Origin: Corynebacterium anserum
Lineage (GTDB): Bacteria; Actinomycetota; Actinomycetes; Mycobacteriales; Mycobacteriaceae
Assembly (NCBI RefSeq): GCF_014262665.1
Contig: NZ_CP046883.1
Coordinates: 1,550,001-1,614,000, forward strand
DNA: 64,000 bases
Direction: 5' to 3'
Part shown: positions 27,134 through 35,642 of the stretch, piece after piece
How positions within the stretch are numbered: the stretch's first letter is position 1
Layout: every line of letters starts with the position of its first letter
Notes under the pieces: generated by a model
What the model was told of the DNA's origin: nothing
Seen by the model: only the letters and a program-made list of their open reading frames with translations
Databases searched by the model: none
Program-made: the position numbers and the translations under genes

Positions 27134-27309
27134 GTTTTCCCTCGGGCGGTCAAAGTGTTCAAAAACTGAGAGCCACCGAACAACGACAAATAACCGAATT
27201 CCTCCGAGAAACTCTCACATTCGATGAGCCCAGATCCCGAGCAAAGAACTCACCACTATCAAGACTCAGCAGTATCCGGCTTCTCGAACCTTGTTGCACC
27301 ATCCCGTAG
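27134..27309 (+). pseudogene. relE-type toxin pseudogene
   Basis: Directly after the relB relic the sequence reads FPRAVKVFK, a typical RelE beginning, then needs a one-base shift in the A-run at 27161 to continue KLRATEQRQITEFLRETLTF (helix 2 of the toxin) and DEPRSRAKNSPL. The normal start codon and first residues are missing, and the C-terminal catalytic residues are not recognisable. The module is dead as sequenced. Confidence 0.7.
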
Positions 27310-27426
27310 CCCCTGAGATACCCGGTACACCTTGGGTCCCATCAACCACCGCTGCATACGCATTCGGGTTATGTACTCCATACTTTTGCTAATGCTTCCA
27401 ACCAATATCGGCCAGTCGTGGGCTGT

Positions 27427-27811
27427 CTAGCCAGGCTGATCGTGTCGACGAACGTGAAAAAACACCGTCGTATCCAGATCGGTTAGCCAATCGCATTCAT
27501 TGGCGATCATTCCAGCATCAAAGTTTGCGTTATCCACCAACACGATCCTGCCGTCTAACAGATCAAGCAATTCCCCACAAATCTCACGGAACGTAGGGGC
27601 ATCAGTTACCATGTCGTCGGTGATGCCGTGAATATTCGCGTTCGGAATCGTGTTCTCCGGGTTGATCAGGGTTGACCATCGCGATAATTCTTTAAATTTC
27701 GCGTTGAGGAACACGACATCAAGTTTGACGATCCCAGCGATGGGACCCAAGTACGTGGTCTCTGTACCGACAATCGCGAACACAGGTTCATTCGGGTCAA
27801 AAAGGATCCAT
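27427..27811 (-). pseudogene. DEDDh 3'-5' exonuclease (DnaQ-like) relic
   Basis: Starting at ATG 27811, the sequence reads MDPF, then requires removal of one base in the T-run near 27800 to continue PNEPVFAIVGTETTYLGP. This is the exonuclease I motif, but its first Asp is Gly (VGTETT instead of VDTETT). NPENTIPNANIHGITDDMV and NANFDAGMIANE (motif II region) are clear. The frame ends at 27427, before the third motif. Frameshift, lost catalytic residue and truncation all indicate a dead gene. Confidence 0.7.
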
Positions 27812-28791
27812 TAACCGATTGGAAAACCCTATGAGCTGCCATGATACCCACTGTGTCGCGCCACAGCTGAACAGCTACACACTACCGCTACAATGTCACA
27901 CGGTTCTTCCGACCACTTCCTTCACGTAAGGAGTGAAATAGAAAGACTCCCCTCGTCGTTGGCGCATGCTTTTTGCCGCCTTACGGCGGAGCTGCTAGGC
28001 CACAGCTGGCGTGCGGGACCGCTCACGATGAGGGGGAGGTACCAACGATAGACGATAGTTACATAAGGCATACCTGCTGCAGGAGCACAGAAAGCCCCCT
28101 GACTTCGACCAACCTAGCAAACTGGATATCGCAACCAAGGAGCTCACTGTCACTTCTACGGCAATGGGTTTGATCACCAAGATCATTGAGTTGATCCACG
28201 TGATCTGACCGATCGTGGGAGGCTAAACCTCCCGCGCGATCCTCGCAGTACTAGCACTACTGCAGGGCTTCTTTGGTTGTCAACGTTTCCCGCGAGGGGA
28301 GCTGATATCCCTGATCATACAAAGCTAACAACGCCCCGCTAACAATCGCCGTACCCGGAACTCACCGCATGAGCGGAACCTAAAGAGAAAACGATCCCTG
28401 CCCCACCTTCTGGGAATCACGAGCCAGCGTTAACAATGGAACTACACGTGAACCCTCTCTCCGGCCAATAACAAAAAGTACGAACCATGACACGAAATCA
28501 ACTCACCCCTAGCCCTACGCAAAACCCGCGCCCGTATTGCTGTCAACGCCACCGCTGAAAAGCAACACCCACCTCCAAAGCAGACATAACCCCTCGTCTA
28601 TTTCCATAAACATCATCAAATCAGAACCACAATCACCCACAGCACCACCCTATCAATCACAGCCCTCGACGTCGCATGGCAATCACAAAATTCCATCCAA
28701 ACACCTTGGACAACTGCGGGACAATAACATGAGATCAACGCAGCGTTGGCTGCGCAATACTCGCCCCTTTTACTAAACGCGAGAATAGGAA
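27812..28791. other. Gene-free interior of the accessory segment
   Basis: About 980 bases with only short overlapping frames on both strands. The one structured element is a hairpin at 28211-28241, with outer arms GATCG / CGATC and inner arms GGGAGG / CCTCCC, lacking a T-tract. The last 250 bases are A/C-rich and lead into the XRE-cupin gene. Confidence 0.5.
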
Positions 28792-29502
28792 ATGAAAGAA
28801 GTCCCCGAGAATCTGGGATTGCGCCTGCGCAGGGCACGAACTGCTCGTAACATAACCCTAGATAATCTCTCACAGGCAACGGGAATCTCCGCCTCAACCC
28901 TGTCTCGACTGGAAACCGGCAGCCGAAAACCGACACTGGAATTACTACTTCCACTAGCTCAGGCTTTCCGACTAACGCTTGACGACCTCGTTGGAGCACC
29001 CCAAATGGGAGACCCGAGAATTCATCCCCGGCCAGTCCGCCGCAACGGCATGACGATTGTCCCACTATCACACATCCCAGGTCCTCAGCAGGCAGTCAAA
29101 ATGATCATCCCCACCGACAAAAGCACTCCAAGATTGACACGACACGAAGGGTATGCATGGATGTACGTTCTCAATGGTGAACTGCGACTTATCGTAGGCG
29201 ACCACGACTCGATTTTATTACCCGGTCAGGCAGCAAAATTCGACACACGAACCGCCCACTGGTTCGGTAGCACCGGACGCGGACCAGTCGAGATTCTCAG
29301 CCTGCTGGGCCTTCGCCGCGCTTGTAACGGACGGGGAGTCTTCGATGCCGCCACTCCAAGACCGAACGCCGGCTGCATCACAAACCATGGAGCCACTACC
29401 GTCACTAACCCCATCGAGACAGCCGGCATAAACCACGGATCATTAACCCACTTCGAATCGGCAAGTAACAAGGCCACCCCGAAGCCAGAGCCGATTGCGT
29501 AA
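28792..29502 (+). CDS. XRE-family regulator with cupin domain; altered C-terminus
   Basis: 236 residues. The N-terminal HTH_XRE domain (about 6-62) has LRRARTARNITLDNLSQATG and SASTLSRLETGSRKPTLELL. A cupin effector domain follows, with RHEGYAWMYVLNGELRL and ILLPGQAAKFDTRTAHWFG up to EILSLLG near residue 175. After that the sequence is unlike the family: it reads through the antisense strand of the DUF2938 gene. The tail of about 60 residues therefore looks like a product of a deletion joining two genes. DNA binding and the cupin fold may still be intact. Confidence 0.7.
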   Translation: MKEVPENLGLRLRRARTARNITLDNLSQATGISASTLSRLETGSRKPTLELLLPLAQAFRLTLDDLVGAPQMGDPRIHPRPVRRNGMTIVPLSHIPGPQQAVKMIIPTDKSTPRLTRHEGYAWMYVLNGELRLIVGDHDSILLPGQAAKFDTRTAHWFGSTGRGPVEILSLLGLRRACNGRGVFDAATPRPNAGCITNHGATTVTNPIETAGINHGSLTHFESASNKATPKPEPIA

Positions 29503-29732
29503 TGAGCAATCCACCCTACGGCTTTCTCACCTGGAATAGCTTCGGCCGTCATGATCGACTCATACCGAAATCGACTAGCTGACATATGCCCGATCCAACG
29601 ACCTACCAGCGCATAATCCAAAGAGTTGATACCGCGAATACGCCGCAACACCTCCGCCGTCAAGTCCATCACTGCCGTTGCTCCAACTCCCACGACAATC
29701 CCCTGCACAAACCGACTCACTGAAGGCTTCAC
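29226..29732 (-). CDS. DUF2938 membrane protein, C-terminus replaced
   Basis: 168 residues from GTG 29732, which has GAGAGAGG 6 bases upstream. GIVVGVGATAVMDLTAEVLRR, INSLDYALVGRWIGHM, GEKAVGWIAHYAIGSGFG and APWFVMQPAFGLGVAASKTP match DUF2938 in order, giving 3 of the 4 usual TM segments. After ASKTPRP the expected final TM helix is missing and the frame runs antisense into the XRE-cupin gene for about 100 bases. Overlapping convergent ends of this size suggest a deletion junction near 29310-29335. Probably non-functional. Confidence 0.65.
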   Translation of the reverse strand: MKPSVSRFVQGIVVGVGATAVMDLTAEVLRRIRGINSLDYALVGRWIGHMSASRFRYESIMTAEAIPGEKAVGWIAHYAIGSGFGVALLLADSKWVNDPWFMPAVSMGLVTVVAPWFVMQPAFGLGVAASKTPRPLQARRRPSRLRISTGPRPVLPNQWAVRVSNFAA

Positions 29733-29880
29733 GCTGCACCTCTCTCGATCTACAACGAACCGCCATTAGACTCGCACTCGTATCGAAACAGCAAGAAAAA
29801 TTGCCACACTAGCAAAGCGATCAGCACTTCCGGATGAAATGCCCCGGGTTTTTGTTGCTAGGCATGTGCCTTGTTTTCCA

Positions 29881-30489
29881 TTACTTCGTGGGCTGGGTTA
29901 TGCTCCCACAACTTGATCTCCCCTCGATCGGCGTACGGTAGCTGAGACTCTGTTGAAGCCGTCACTCGTTCCACCGCGTAACCCACACGAAGGTTGCGAT
30001 TTCCACGTCGACACCATCGTTGCATGGGCGGATATGGATGAGCGCGTTTGTAGCAACCGTTGACGTTGTCAGCCAGCGCATTGTCATTAAACTCACCAAC
30101 AGTGCCGGTCGACGCAATAAATTGCATACTCAGCAAGGCATCGGTTATAGAGGTAATAAGATCCATGGTTGCATGAACCAAAGCCGTTGTGTCCTTCGCA
30201 TACGCTATCGCCTGGTTAAGCACCTGCGAGGGCAAGACTAGAAGCAAGACTTCAGTTCGCATCGAGTCCAGATAACGCCACCCTCACGATTCGTCTTAAC
30301 GTCGAACAAATGAACTCGATCGAGAAACTCTCACGATCCCCATCGATGACCCGGAGCATGTGGTCGTGGGCCTGGCTTCGGCGCCACTGCCTGACACGCA
30401 GCCTGCATCGGCATATTCTCCGCCACAATGCGGTTCGCAACGAGGCGGAGAATACGATCGCTGGCATCTTGGTCTAACTTCTTCGGTAT
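29881..30489 (-). pseudogene. IS3-family insertion sequence remnant (orfA/orfB fragments)
   Basis: On the minus strand, 30489 to about 30375 reads PKKLDQDASDRILRLVANRIV, the HTH start of an IS3 orfA (its Met codon is now ATA). About 30362-30255 reads RVIDGDRESFSIEFICSTLR, the beginning of orfB. Then most of the integrase core is missing, and 30180-29881 has ASTGTVGEFNDNALADNVNG and, after a frameshift, VEIATFVWVTRWNE and RLQQSLSYRTPIE, the orfB C-terminus. The remnant is about 600 bases against about 1250 for intact members. Frameshifts and a TGA (one step from CGA) are visible. Confidence 0.8.
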
Positions 30490-30854
30490 GTTCCAGGTTT
30501 CCCATCTACTCAAACAGAACAAAACCGAAGGCCCTTCAATGTTCCTGGGGTAAACTGCGCGCTGAAAACACATATCAAAAATCCAACATTCATCACAGAC
30601 CCTAAAAACACCCCCGGTGATAAAACGACTCCCCTGTTACTATTCACTGACGATGAGGTTGTGGCCATCACACAAAACGACCAACACACCCCAGGGGGAT
30701 ACCCCCAAACCCCCACTAGGCAGCCACGGAAGGCAAAGGCGCTAAGGCTCTGCCTAAGTCTGGGATTTTTAGCAGGGGGTTTATTTTTTGGGAAGTTTTT
30801 AGGGGAGTTACCGCATCTAACTCCCCTAATTTCCAGCGTTTTCGCTGGTCATAG
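30490..30854. other. Region between IS3 remnant and tRNA
   Basis: 365 bases without a credible gene. The hairpin at 30799 is listed separately. Upstream of it are G/C-rich and T-rich tracts of no clear function. Confidence 0.4.
30799..30829. terminator. Hairpin downstream of the tRNA
   Basis: A perfect 12-bp stem (TTAGGGGAGTTA / TAACTCCCCTAA) with a 7-base loop, 26 bases beyond the tRNA 3' end. It may end the tRNA transcript, though it lacks a long T-tract. Confidence 0.55.
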
Positions 30855-30928
30855 TGCCCCCAGTGGGACTCGAACCCACACTGTGCGGATTTTAAGTCCG
30901 CTGCCTCTGCCAATTGGGCTATAGGGGC
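30855..30928 (-). tRNA. tRNA with UAA anticodon (Leu by codon), type I variable arm
   Basis: 74 bases that fold as a full cloverleaf: acceptor GCCCCTA / TGGGGGC with discriminator A, anticodon stem GCGGA / TCCGC around CTTAAAA (anticodon TAA), T-arm GTGGG-TTCGAGT-CCCAC. The variable loop is only 5 bases (ACAGT). Leucine tRNAs normally have a long variable arm, so charging with leucine is inferred only from the anticodon. CCA is not encoded. Its 3' end faces the decayed accessory segment. Confidence 0.85.
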
Positions 30929-31053
30929 GCACTCACAGGTTAGCCAAGCGGAGCCTCGTCACCAAACTCGATGCAGCTTGCGAAGTTCAAACAACGACTC
31001 ACGTACCGTGAACTCAGATCTATCGGGGCCACATCTCATCTCGGAGGGTTCGG

Positions 31054-31068
31054 GCACTGATTCAGTGC
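31054..31068. promoter_or_regulatory. Palindrome between tRNA and ppx
   Basis: GCACTGA-T-TCAGTGC is a perfect 7-1-7 inverted repeat, 75 bases beyond the ppx stop and 126 bases upstream of the tRNA. It could be a weak terminator stem or a protein-binding site. Confidence 0.35.
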
Positions 31069-31142
31069 TCGATATCACCGAGAATAATAACACCAGCTCA
31101 GAGCCGCGGTGTACCAACGTCAACCACGCGGCTGACTGACCT

Positions 31143-32177
31143 TTAACGGTTGCGCTTAACTACCTCAGCGAGGATACCGTCAAGAATATCTTTCTCGCTA
31201 ATGGTGATTGTCATCAACCCCTGGTTAAGGAACAAAGTGGTGATCGCATCTACTACGACGGCACCTCCGCCAATGACATCCGCGCGCCCAGGATGCATGG
31301 GTCCCAATTGCATACGCTGGTCAGTTGTGCGGTTCAGTAGGTCACGTGCTGTCGCTCGGAAGTCCTCCAACTTATGCGTGCTCATGTGATTACGCTCTGG
31401 ATCGTATTCAGTCAATCCCAAAGTGAGCGAACTCATTGTGGTCATGGTGCCCGCTACCCCAACAACCCGTTCCACTGTGGCTAGTTCCACAGTCTGCTGC
31501 ACATCTTTTAGTAACTGCTGCACGTAATCCTGAGCAGCGGCTATCTCCTGTTTTGTCGGTGGCTGGGTGTGTAGATAGCGTTCGGTGAGCCGCACACACC
31601 CCATGTTGGCGGAATAGGCTTGATCTACCGCGCCGTCAGCGGTGCGCACCACGAATTCCGTCGAACCGCCACCGAGATCAATGACGCACACGCGCTCCTG
31701 CGGATCCAGCTCTCCCAGATCCATCACAGCACCGTTAAAGCTTAACTCCGCCTCTCGCTCACCAGAGATCACCTCGGCACATAGACCGTCTTTGACACGG
31801 GAGAGGTGCCTCGCGGTCAAAGAAAAGAATTCCTCCCGGTTTTCTGCATCTCGCGTCGCTGATGTGGCTCCCATCATCACGTCTTCCACCCCATATCCCA
31901 CCATTCGGTCAGCGTAAGTGGCTAGCGCTGCATCCACGCGCTCCAGAGCTTCGTCTGCAAATCGTCCGGTCGCATCCACGCCTTGCCCTAACCGAACGAT
32001 GATGTTATCTCGGTTTAGTTCGCGGAGTGACCCATCCGGTAGCACTTCGGAAATCACCAAACGAATCGAATTTGTACCACAGTCGATTCCAGCGAAACGC
32101 CGGTTGCCCTGTTTATCCGTCACAGTGAAATCCCCCACCTCCACCGCATCTGAATACGCCTTCTTCTCGATGCTCAC
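31143..32177 (-). CDS. ppx: Exopolyphosphatase Ppx/GppA
   Basis: 344 residues of the ASKHA phosphatase superfamily; removes phosphate from polyphosphate or pppGpp. GIDCGTNSIRLVI (phosphate 1 motif), CVIDLGGGSTEFV (phosphate 2) and VGVAGTMTTMSSL (adenosine-type motif) are in the expected order. It starts 3 bases after the DUF501 stop, so the two are co-transcribed, the same order as Rv1025-Rv1026. The first 25 residues precede the fold and are a polar tail. Confidence 0.92.
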   Translation of the reverse strand: MSIEKKAYSDAVEVGDFTVTDKQGNRRFAGIDCGTNSIRLVISEVLPDGSLRELNRDNIIVRLGQGVDATGRFADEALERVDAALATYADRMVGYGVEDVMMGATSATRDAENREEFFSLTARHLSRVKDGLCAEVISGEREAELSFNGAVMDLGELDPQERVCVIDLGGGSTEFVVRTADGAVDQAYSANMGCVRLTERYLHTQPPTKQEIAAAQDYVQQLLKDVQQTVELATVERVVGVAGTMTTMSSLTLGLTEYDPERNHMSTHKLEDFRATARDLLNRTTDQRMQLGPMHPGRADVIGGGAVVVDAITTLFLNQGLMTITISEKDILDGILAEVVKRNR

Positions 32178-32180
32178 GGT

Positions 32181-32729
32181 TTAAAGCTCCTCAGTACTCG
32201 CCGTAGACATGGACGTACCTAGTGACTGTGCGCTCGGCCAGTCCGCGGGCAAGGCGGTTCCCACCAATTTTGGGTTGTGCTCGCCCGCCAATGCCACAGC
32301 TTCAGTGCCTAAACGTACGCGTTCTGGCCCTTCGGCAAGCGCATAAGCGATCAGTACGTGAAGACACTTCACCCGATCCGGCATACCTCCACCGGAAAAA
32401 TCGGTACCAAGGTCCTCCATCGCGTTGCGCTCAGCCAAGTAATGCTCATGCGCTGCTTGGTAGTCTGCTGCTAGTTCCTCATCTTCTGCCAGACGTGCTT
32501 GCATGGTTTTCATCACGCCTGCGACTTCCAACCTTGATGCTTCTGCGGTCAGTCGAGGATCCGTCAGGTAGTACAAAGTGGGGAATGGTGTTCCATCGTC
32601 CAGGCGCGGCTTTGTTTTTACTACCGCTGGCTGGCCATCGGGAGTGCGGTAAGAAACCTCCACAGCTCCTCGCGGTCGGCGCCCCAACTGAGTCTCCATG
32701 ATGTCCAGATCAGCCTCGGATACGGCCAC
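32181..32729 (-). CDS. DUF501 family protein
   Basis: 182 residues, cytosolic. The family core is recognisable: IMETQLGRRPRGAVEVSYR, FPTLYYLTDPRL, and MPDRVKCLHVLIAYALAEG. Start is GTG 32729 with AGGAG 6 bases upstream. It normally lies between ftsB and ppx in actinobacteria; here ABC exporter genes separate it from ftsB. The function is unknown, and the constant link to ppx suggests a role in polyphosphate or stringent-response metabolism, which is inference. Confidence 0.85.
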   Translation of the reverse strand: MAVSEADLDIMETQLGRRPRGAVEVSYRTPDGQPAVVKTKPRLDDGTPFPTLYYLTDPRLTAEASRLEVAGVMKTMQARLAEDEELAADYQAAHEHYLAERNAMEDLGTDFSGGGMPDRVKCLHVLIAYALAEGPERVRLGTEAVALAGEHNPKLVGTALPADWPSAQSLGTSMSTASTEEL

Positions 32730-32844
32730 AATCTGCTCCTTGCATCGGCTATGTATTCTCCGCTGATTGTAACCGGTCTTCTCAGCTGCCTCGCTCCACG
32801 CCTCTACAGATCACGTCCCTTGGAGCCAACATCTCTGTGATTGT

Positions 32845-34470
32845 TTAGCCAACGTCCCTGCCTTTTATTCCAACGACGCCACCGGCTCCCAGTACCACTG
32901 CACCCAACAGCATTATCGCTTGTGCCCACAACTCGGTGGGATTATCCAGTTGCGAATACGTATGGTTAAAAACCGAAAGGTTGGTTACAGCCGAACTAAG
33001 TTTCAGCATCGGCCCCACGATACTGAGCAGGGCAGCAGCAACGATGAGTAACCAACCGATAGCAGAAGCGCGTGGAAACCACCCCACGATGAACAGGGCG
33101 AATGCACTACATAACACTGCAGGAGCTACTGCCGTAGCCGTTCCCCAAGCGAGAGCTTCAACAGAATCACTGACATTTTCAGCTTGCAGCCGTAGTCCCA
33201 TTCCTCCAAGAAGAAAGGAGCAAACGCTGGCAGTCACCACTGTAAGTATTACGCTAGCAGCCACGGTCACAGCGGGCGTACTGCGGTTTATACCCGTAGA
33301 ACGCACGATATCTACAGTACGGTTCTTCTCAGCAGCACGGTAACGCATCACGATGCTCACGCCAGCCACTGCAATCAGAATGCTGAGAAAGCGGATTGCG
33401 AAACGTACATAAGTGATCTCCAGTTCACCTTGAGAAAGGAACTGACGGAATACCTCCGCTGTGTTCTCATCACTGGAGAGGAGTTCTCTCATAGAACCGA
33501 TAAGAAGCATGAAGAATGCAGAACACCCCCCTGTCACCAGCACCCACGTAAGGATGATCGGTCGGTCAAGTACAAACCGCAGCCGGTATGGTCCACCCAT
33601 GGCGCGTGATGTGTAGGTCTTTTTCGTAGCGGGGCCTCGTATTCCTTGATCCCACTCACGAGAGATATTTAAGTGCACTATGAGCGTGGAAAAAATTATG
33701 TTGAGAAAAAGGATAATGACAGCACACACCCACGAATCATCAGTAAACGGCGATATTACTTGACGCCAACCAAGCGGAGTAAACCAACTCAGAATGATCC
33801 ACGATTTGCTATCAGCTATAGATCGAAGGATAAAAGCGAACGCAACGGTTATCAAAGAGATTCGAGTAAGCGCTGTGGATTCACGTGCCCAGAGGATCAC
33901 AAATAAGCCACAAAGAGCCGAACCGAATGCACTCAAGGCAACCATCACACCATAGAGAGTGCAGCCATTGATCGGCAGGCCATCATACATCACACCAAAC
34001 GCTAAAAGGATCGCGCTTAAACCTAGGCCAATGATGAGCGCAACAAAACCTAGAGTGTTGATTTGTGACCACGCTACAACTCTTTTGCTTACTCCGGCTG
34101 AGCGAAGAATTTCATCGACACCTTGGTGCTCAGGACTGCGCACGAGCTTCGAGGCGAAAAGAGAGAGCATGATGGCAGGCAGCAGTGTCATCCAGAGGCC
34201 ACTTTCCCACGCCAAAATCTGGCCTAAGCTTCCTGGCATCTCGATAGTGCCGTACATGGCCACCAGCCCAGCGTTGCTCTCAGTACTCTTGACCAATGCC
34301 ATTCGGGACTCTGCAGATGGGTAGTAATTGTGATATGCCACCACAAAGATTGTCATCAAGGCCCAAATGCACGTTCCCCAAATAGTGAGGAATCGACGAT
34401 GCAAGCGTAAATGGAACGTTGTCAGACATCCAATTTCAGATAGTCCATGTCTTCTCGCTACCACTGTCAT
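32845..34470 (-). CDS. ABC exporter permease (two-module ABC-2 type)
   Basis: 541 residues with about 12 hydrophobic segments in two similar halves, each starting with a loop-TM pattern (LTTFHLRLHRRFLTIWGTCI and YRLRFVLDRPIILTWVLV). This is the layout of actinobacterial exporter permeases of the TnrB/tetronasin-resistance kind. The start ATG overlaps the stop of the ATPase gene by 4 bases, showing translational coupling. Substrate unknown; peptides or polyketides are typical. The pair interrupts the ftsB-DUF501-ppx order. Confidence 0.8.
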   Translation of the reverse strand: MTVVARRHGLSEIGCLTTFHLRLHRRFLTIWGTCIWALMTIFVVAYHNYYPSAESRMALVKSTESNAGLVAMYGTIEMPGSLGQILAWESGLWMTLLPAIMLSLFASKLVRSPEHQGVDEILRSAGVSKRVVAWSQINTLGFVALIIGLGLSAILLAFGVMYDGLPINGCTLYGVMVALSAFGSALCGLFVILWARESTALTRISLITVAFAFILRSIADSKSWIILSWFTPLGWRQVISPFTDDSWVCAVIILFLNIIFSTLIVHLNISREWDQGIRGPATKKTYTSRAMGGPYRLRFVLDRPIILTWVLVTGGCSAFFMLLIGSMRELLSSDENTAEVFRQFLSQGELEITYVRFAIRFLSILIAVAGVSIVMRYRAAEKNRTVDIVRSTGINRSTPAVTVAASVILTVVTASVCSFLLGGMGLRLQAENVSDSVEALAWGTATAVAPAVLCSAFALFIVGWFPRASAIGWLLIVAAALLSIVGPMLKLSSAVTNLSVFNHTYSQLDNPTELWAQAIMLLGAVVLGAGGVVGIKGRDVG

Positions 34471-35438
34471 TGCTCGACCTCGCCAGACTTTTCACGGTCA
34501 CGAGTGCTCTCTCGATAAGGCTCACCAAGCTCATAGTGATGCAAGAAGATTTGTTCCAAACTAGCCGGATTACAAGTGATGTCCTGCGCACCATCATCCA
34601 ACAGGCGCCGGAGTCTTTCTGCGGACTGATCCCGCGGAACAGTAATAGTAACTCGTTCTGTGCTCGATTCCCCCGATGACGGTGACGGTTTTACAGCGGT
34701 AATTACCACGTCCGATAAATGCCGCAGATCCGCTACTGACCCCGTATCCACCGCATAACCCTCTTTGATCACAGTAATGTGGTCACATAGCTTCTCCACC
34801 TCACTCATAATATGACTTGATAGCAGGATGCTCGCACCACGATCCCGTTCCTGACAACACCACTGGGTAAATACGTTCTCCATCAAAGGATCCAACCCAG
34901 CGGTGGGTTCGTCGAAAATATAAAGCTCAGCGTTGAAGGAAAAAGCAGCTACAAGCAACACTTTTCGACGATTACCCGTGGAATACTCCCGCACCTTTCG
35001 GGATGTGTCCAAGCAAAAATCACTAATGAGTTGACGCTCTTTGCCCCGATCCACGGAAACTCCACGCAGTTTTTCCAAAGCGCGAAGAGTCTCCTCACCC
35101 GTAAGGTTTGGCCACAAAGCAACCTCCCCAGGGACATAGCCTACTCGGCGTAACACCTCTGGATGGTTATGCGGCGAGTACCCCAGCAGTTTCACCACCG
35201 TACCAGCGGCCTTTTCTGGGCTGAGGAGCCCCAAAAGAGTGCGAATGGTGGTCGACTTGCCTGCACCATTAGGTCCGAGAAATCCGTGAATACTGCCTCT
35301 GTACACGCTAAGATCCAAGCCCCTCAGCGCTTTCGAATTTCCAAAAGACTTATAGAGACCACGCACCTCAACCACAAGTTCGGACGATGTGGGGTTCTGA
35401 GTTACCGTCGAGGAGATCTGCGGAGAAGAAGCTGTCAT
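34467..35438 (-). CDS. ABC exporter ATP-binding protein
   Basis: 323 residues with one nucleotide-binding domain: Walker A GFLGPNGAGKSTTIRT, a signature-like YSTGNRRKVLLVAAF (degenerate, STGNR instead of LSGGQ), Walker B LYIFDEPTAGLDPL, and the H-loop LLSSHIMSEVE. The extra C-terminal 90 residues with a VTITVPRDQSAERLRRLL domain match DrrA/CcmA-type drug exporters. It powers the permease encoded next. Start ATG 35438. Confidence 0.9.
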   Translation of the reverse strand: MTASSPQISSTVTQNPTSSELVVEVRGLYKSFGNSKALRGLDLSVYRGSIHGFLGPNGAGKSTTIRTLLGLLSPEKAAGTVVKLLGYSPHNHPEVLRRVGYVPGEVALWPNLTGEETLRALEKLRGVSVDRGKERQLISDFCLDTSRKVREYSTGNRRKVLLVAAFSFNAELYIFDEPTAGLDPLMENVFTQWCCQERDRGASILLSSHIMSEVEKLCDHITVIKEGYAVDTGSVADLRHLSDVVITAVKPSPSSGESSTERVTITVPRDQSAERLRRLLDDGAQDITCNPASLEQIFLHHYELGEPYRESTRDREKSGEVEQ

Positions 35439-35642
35439 ACGTCCACCCTATACGTCCAAATAGACGACAGAGCGGGTTTTCTCTTGCTCAGCGGATCAGT
35501 CCCACACAGAACAAGCTCTTCCCCAATCCCTAGCTCTACCCCTTTCAGCCTCAACGCCAATAGAACGGCACTTCTGTGATCCTTATCTCATGTAAGAATC
35601 TCCTCCGAGGCCATTGTGCGCTGTAAGCCAGCTTCACTGGCT

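Noticed and set aside
29858..30262. 134-residue open frame on the minus strand as a novel gene
   Set aside because: It is partly the IS3 orfB C-terminal region read in a broken frame, so it is covered by the IS3 remnant.
30661..30924. 87-residue open frame overlapping the tRNA
   Set aside because: Its C-terminus is the antisense of the tRNA sequence, a common annotation artefact.
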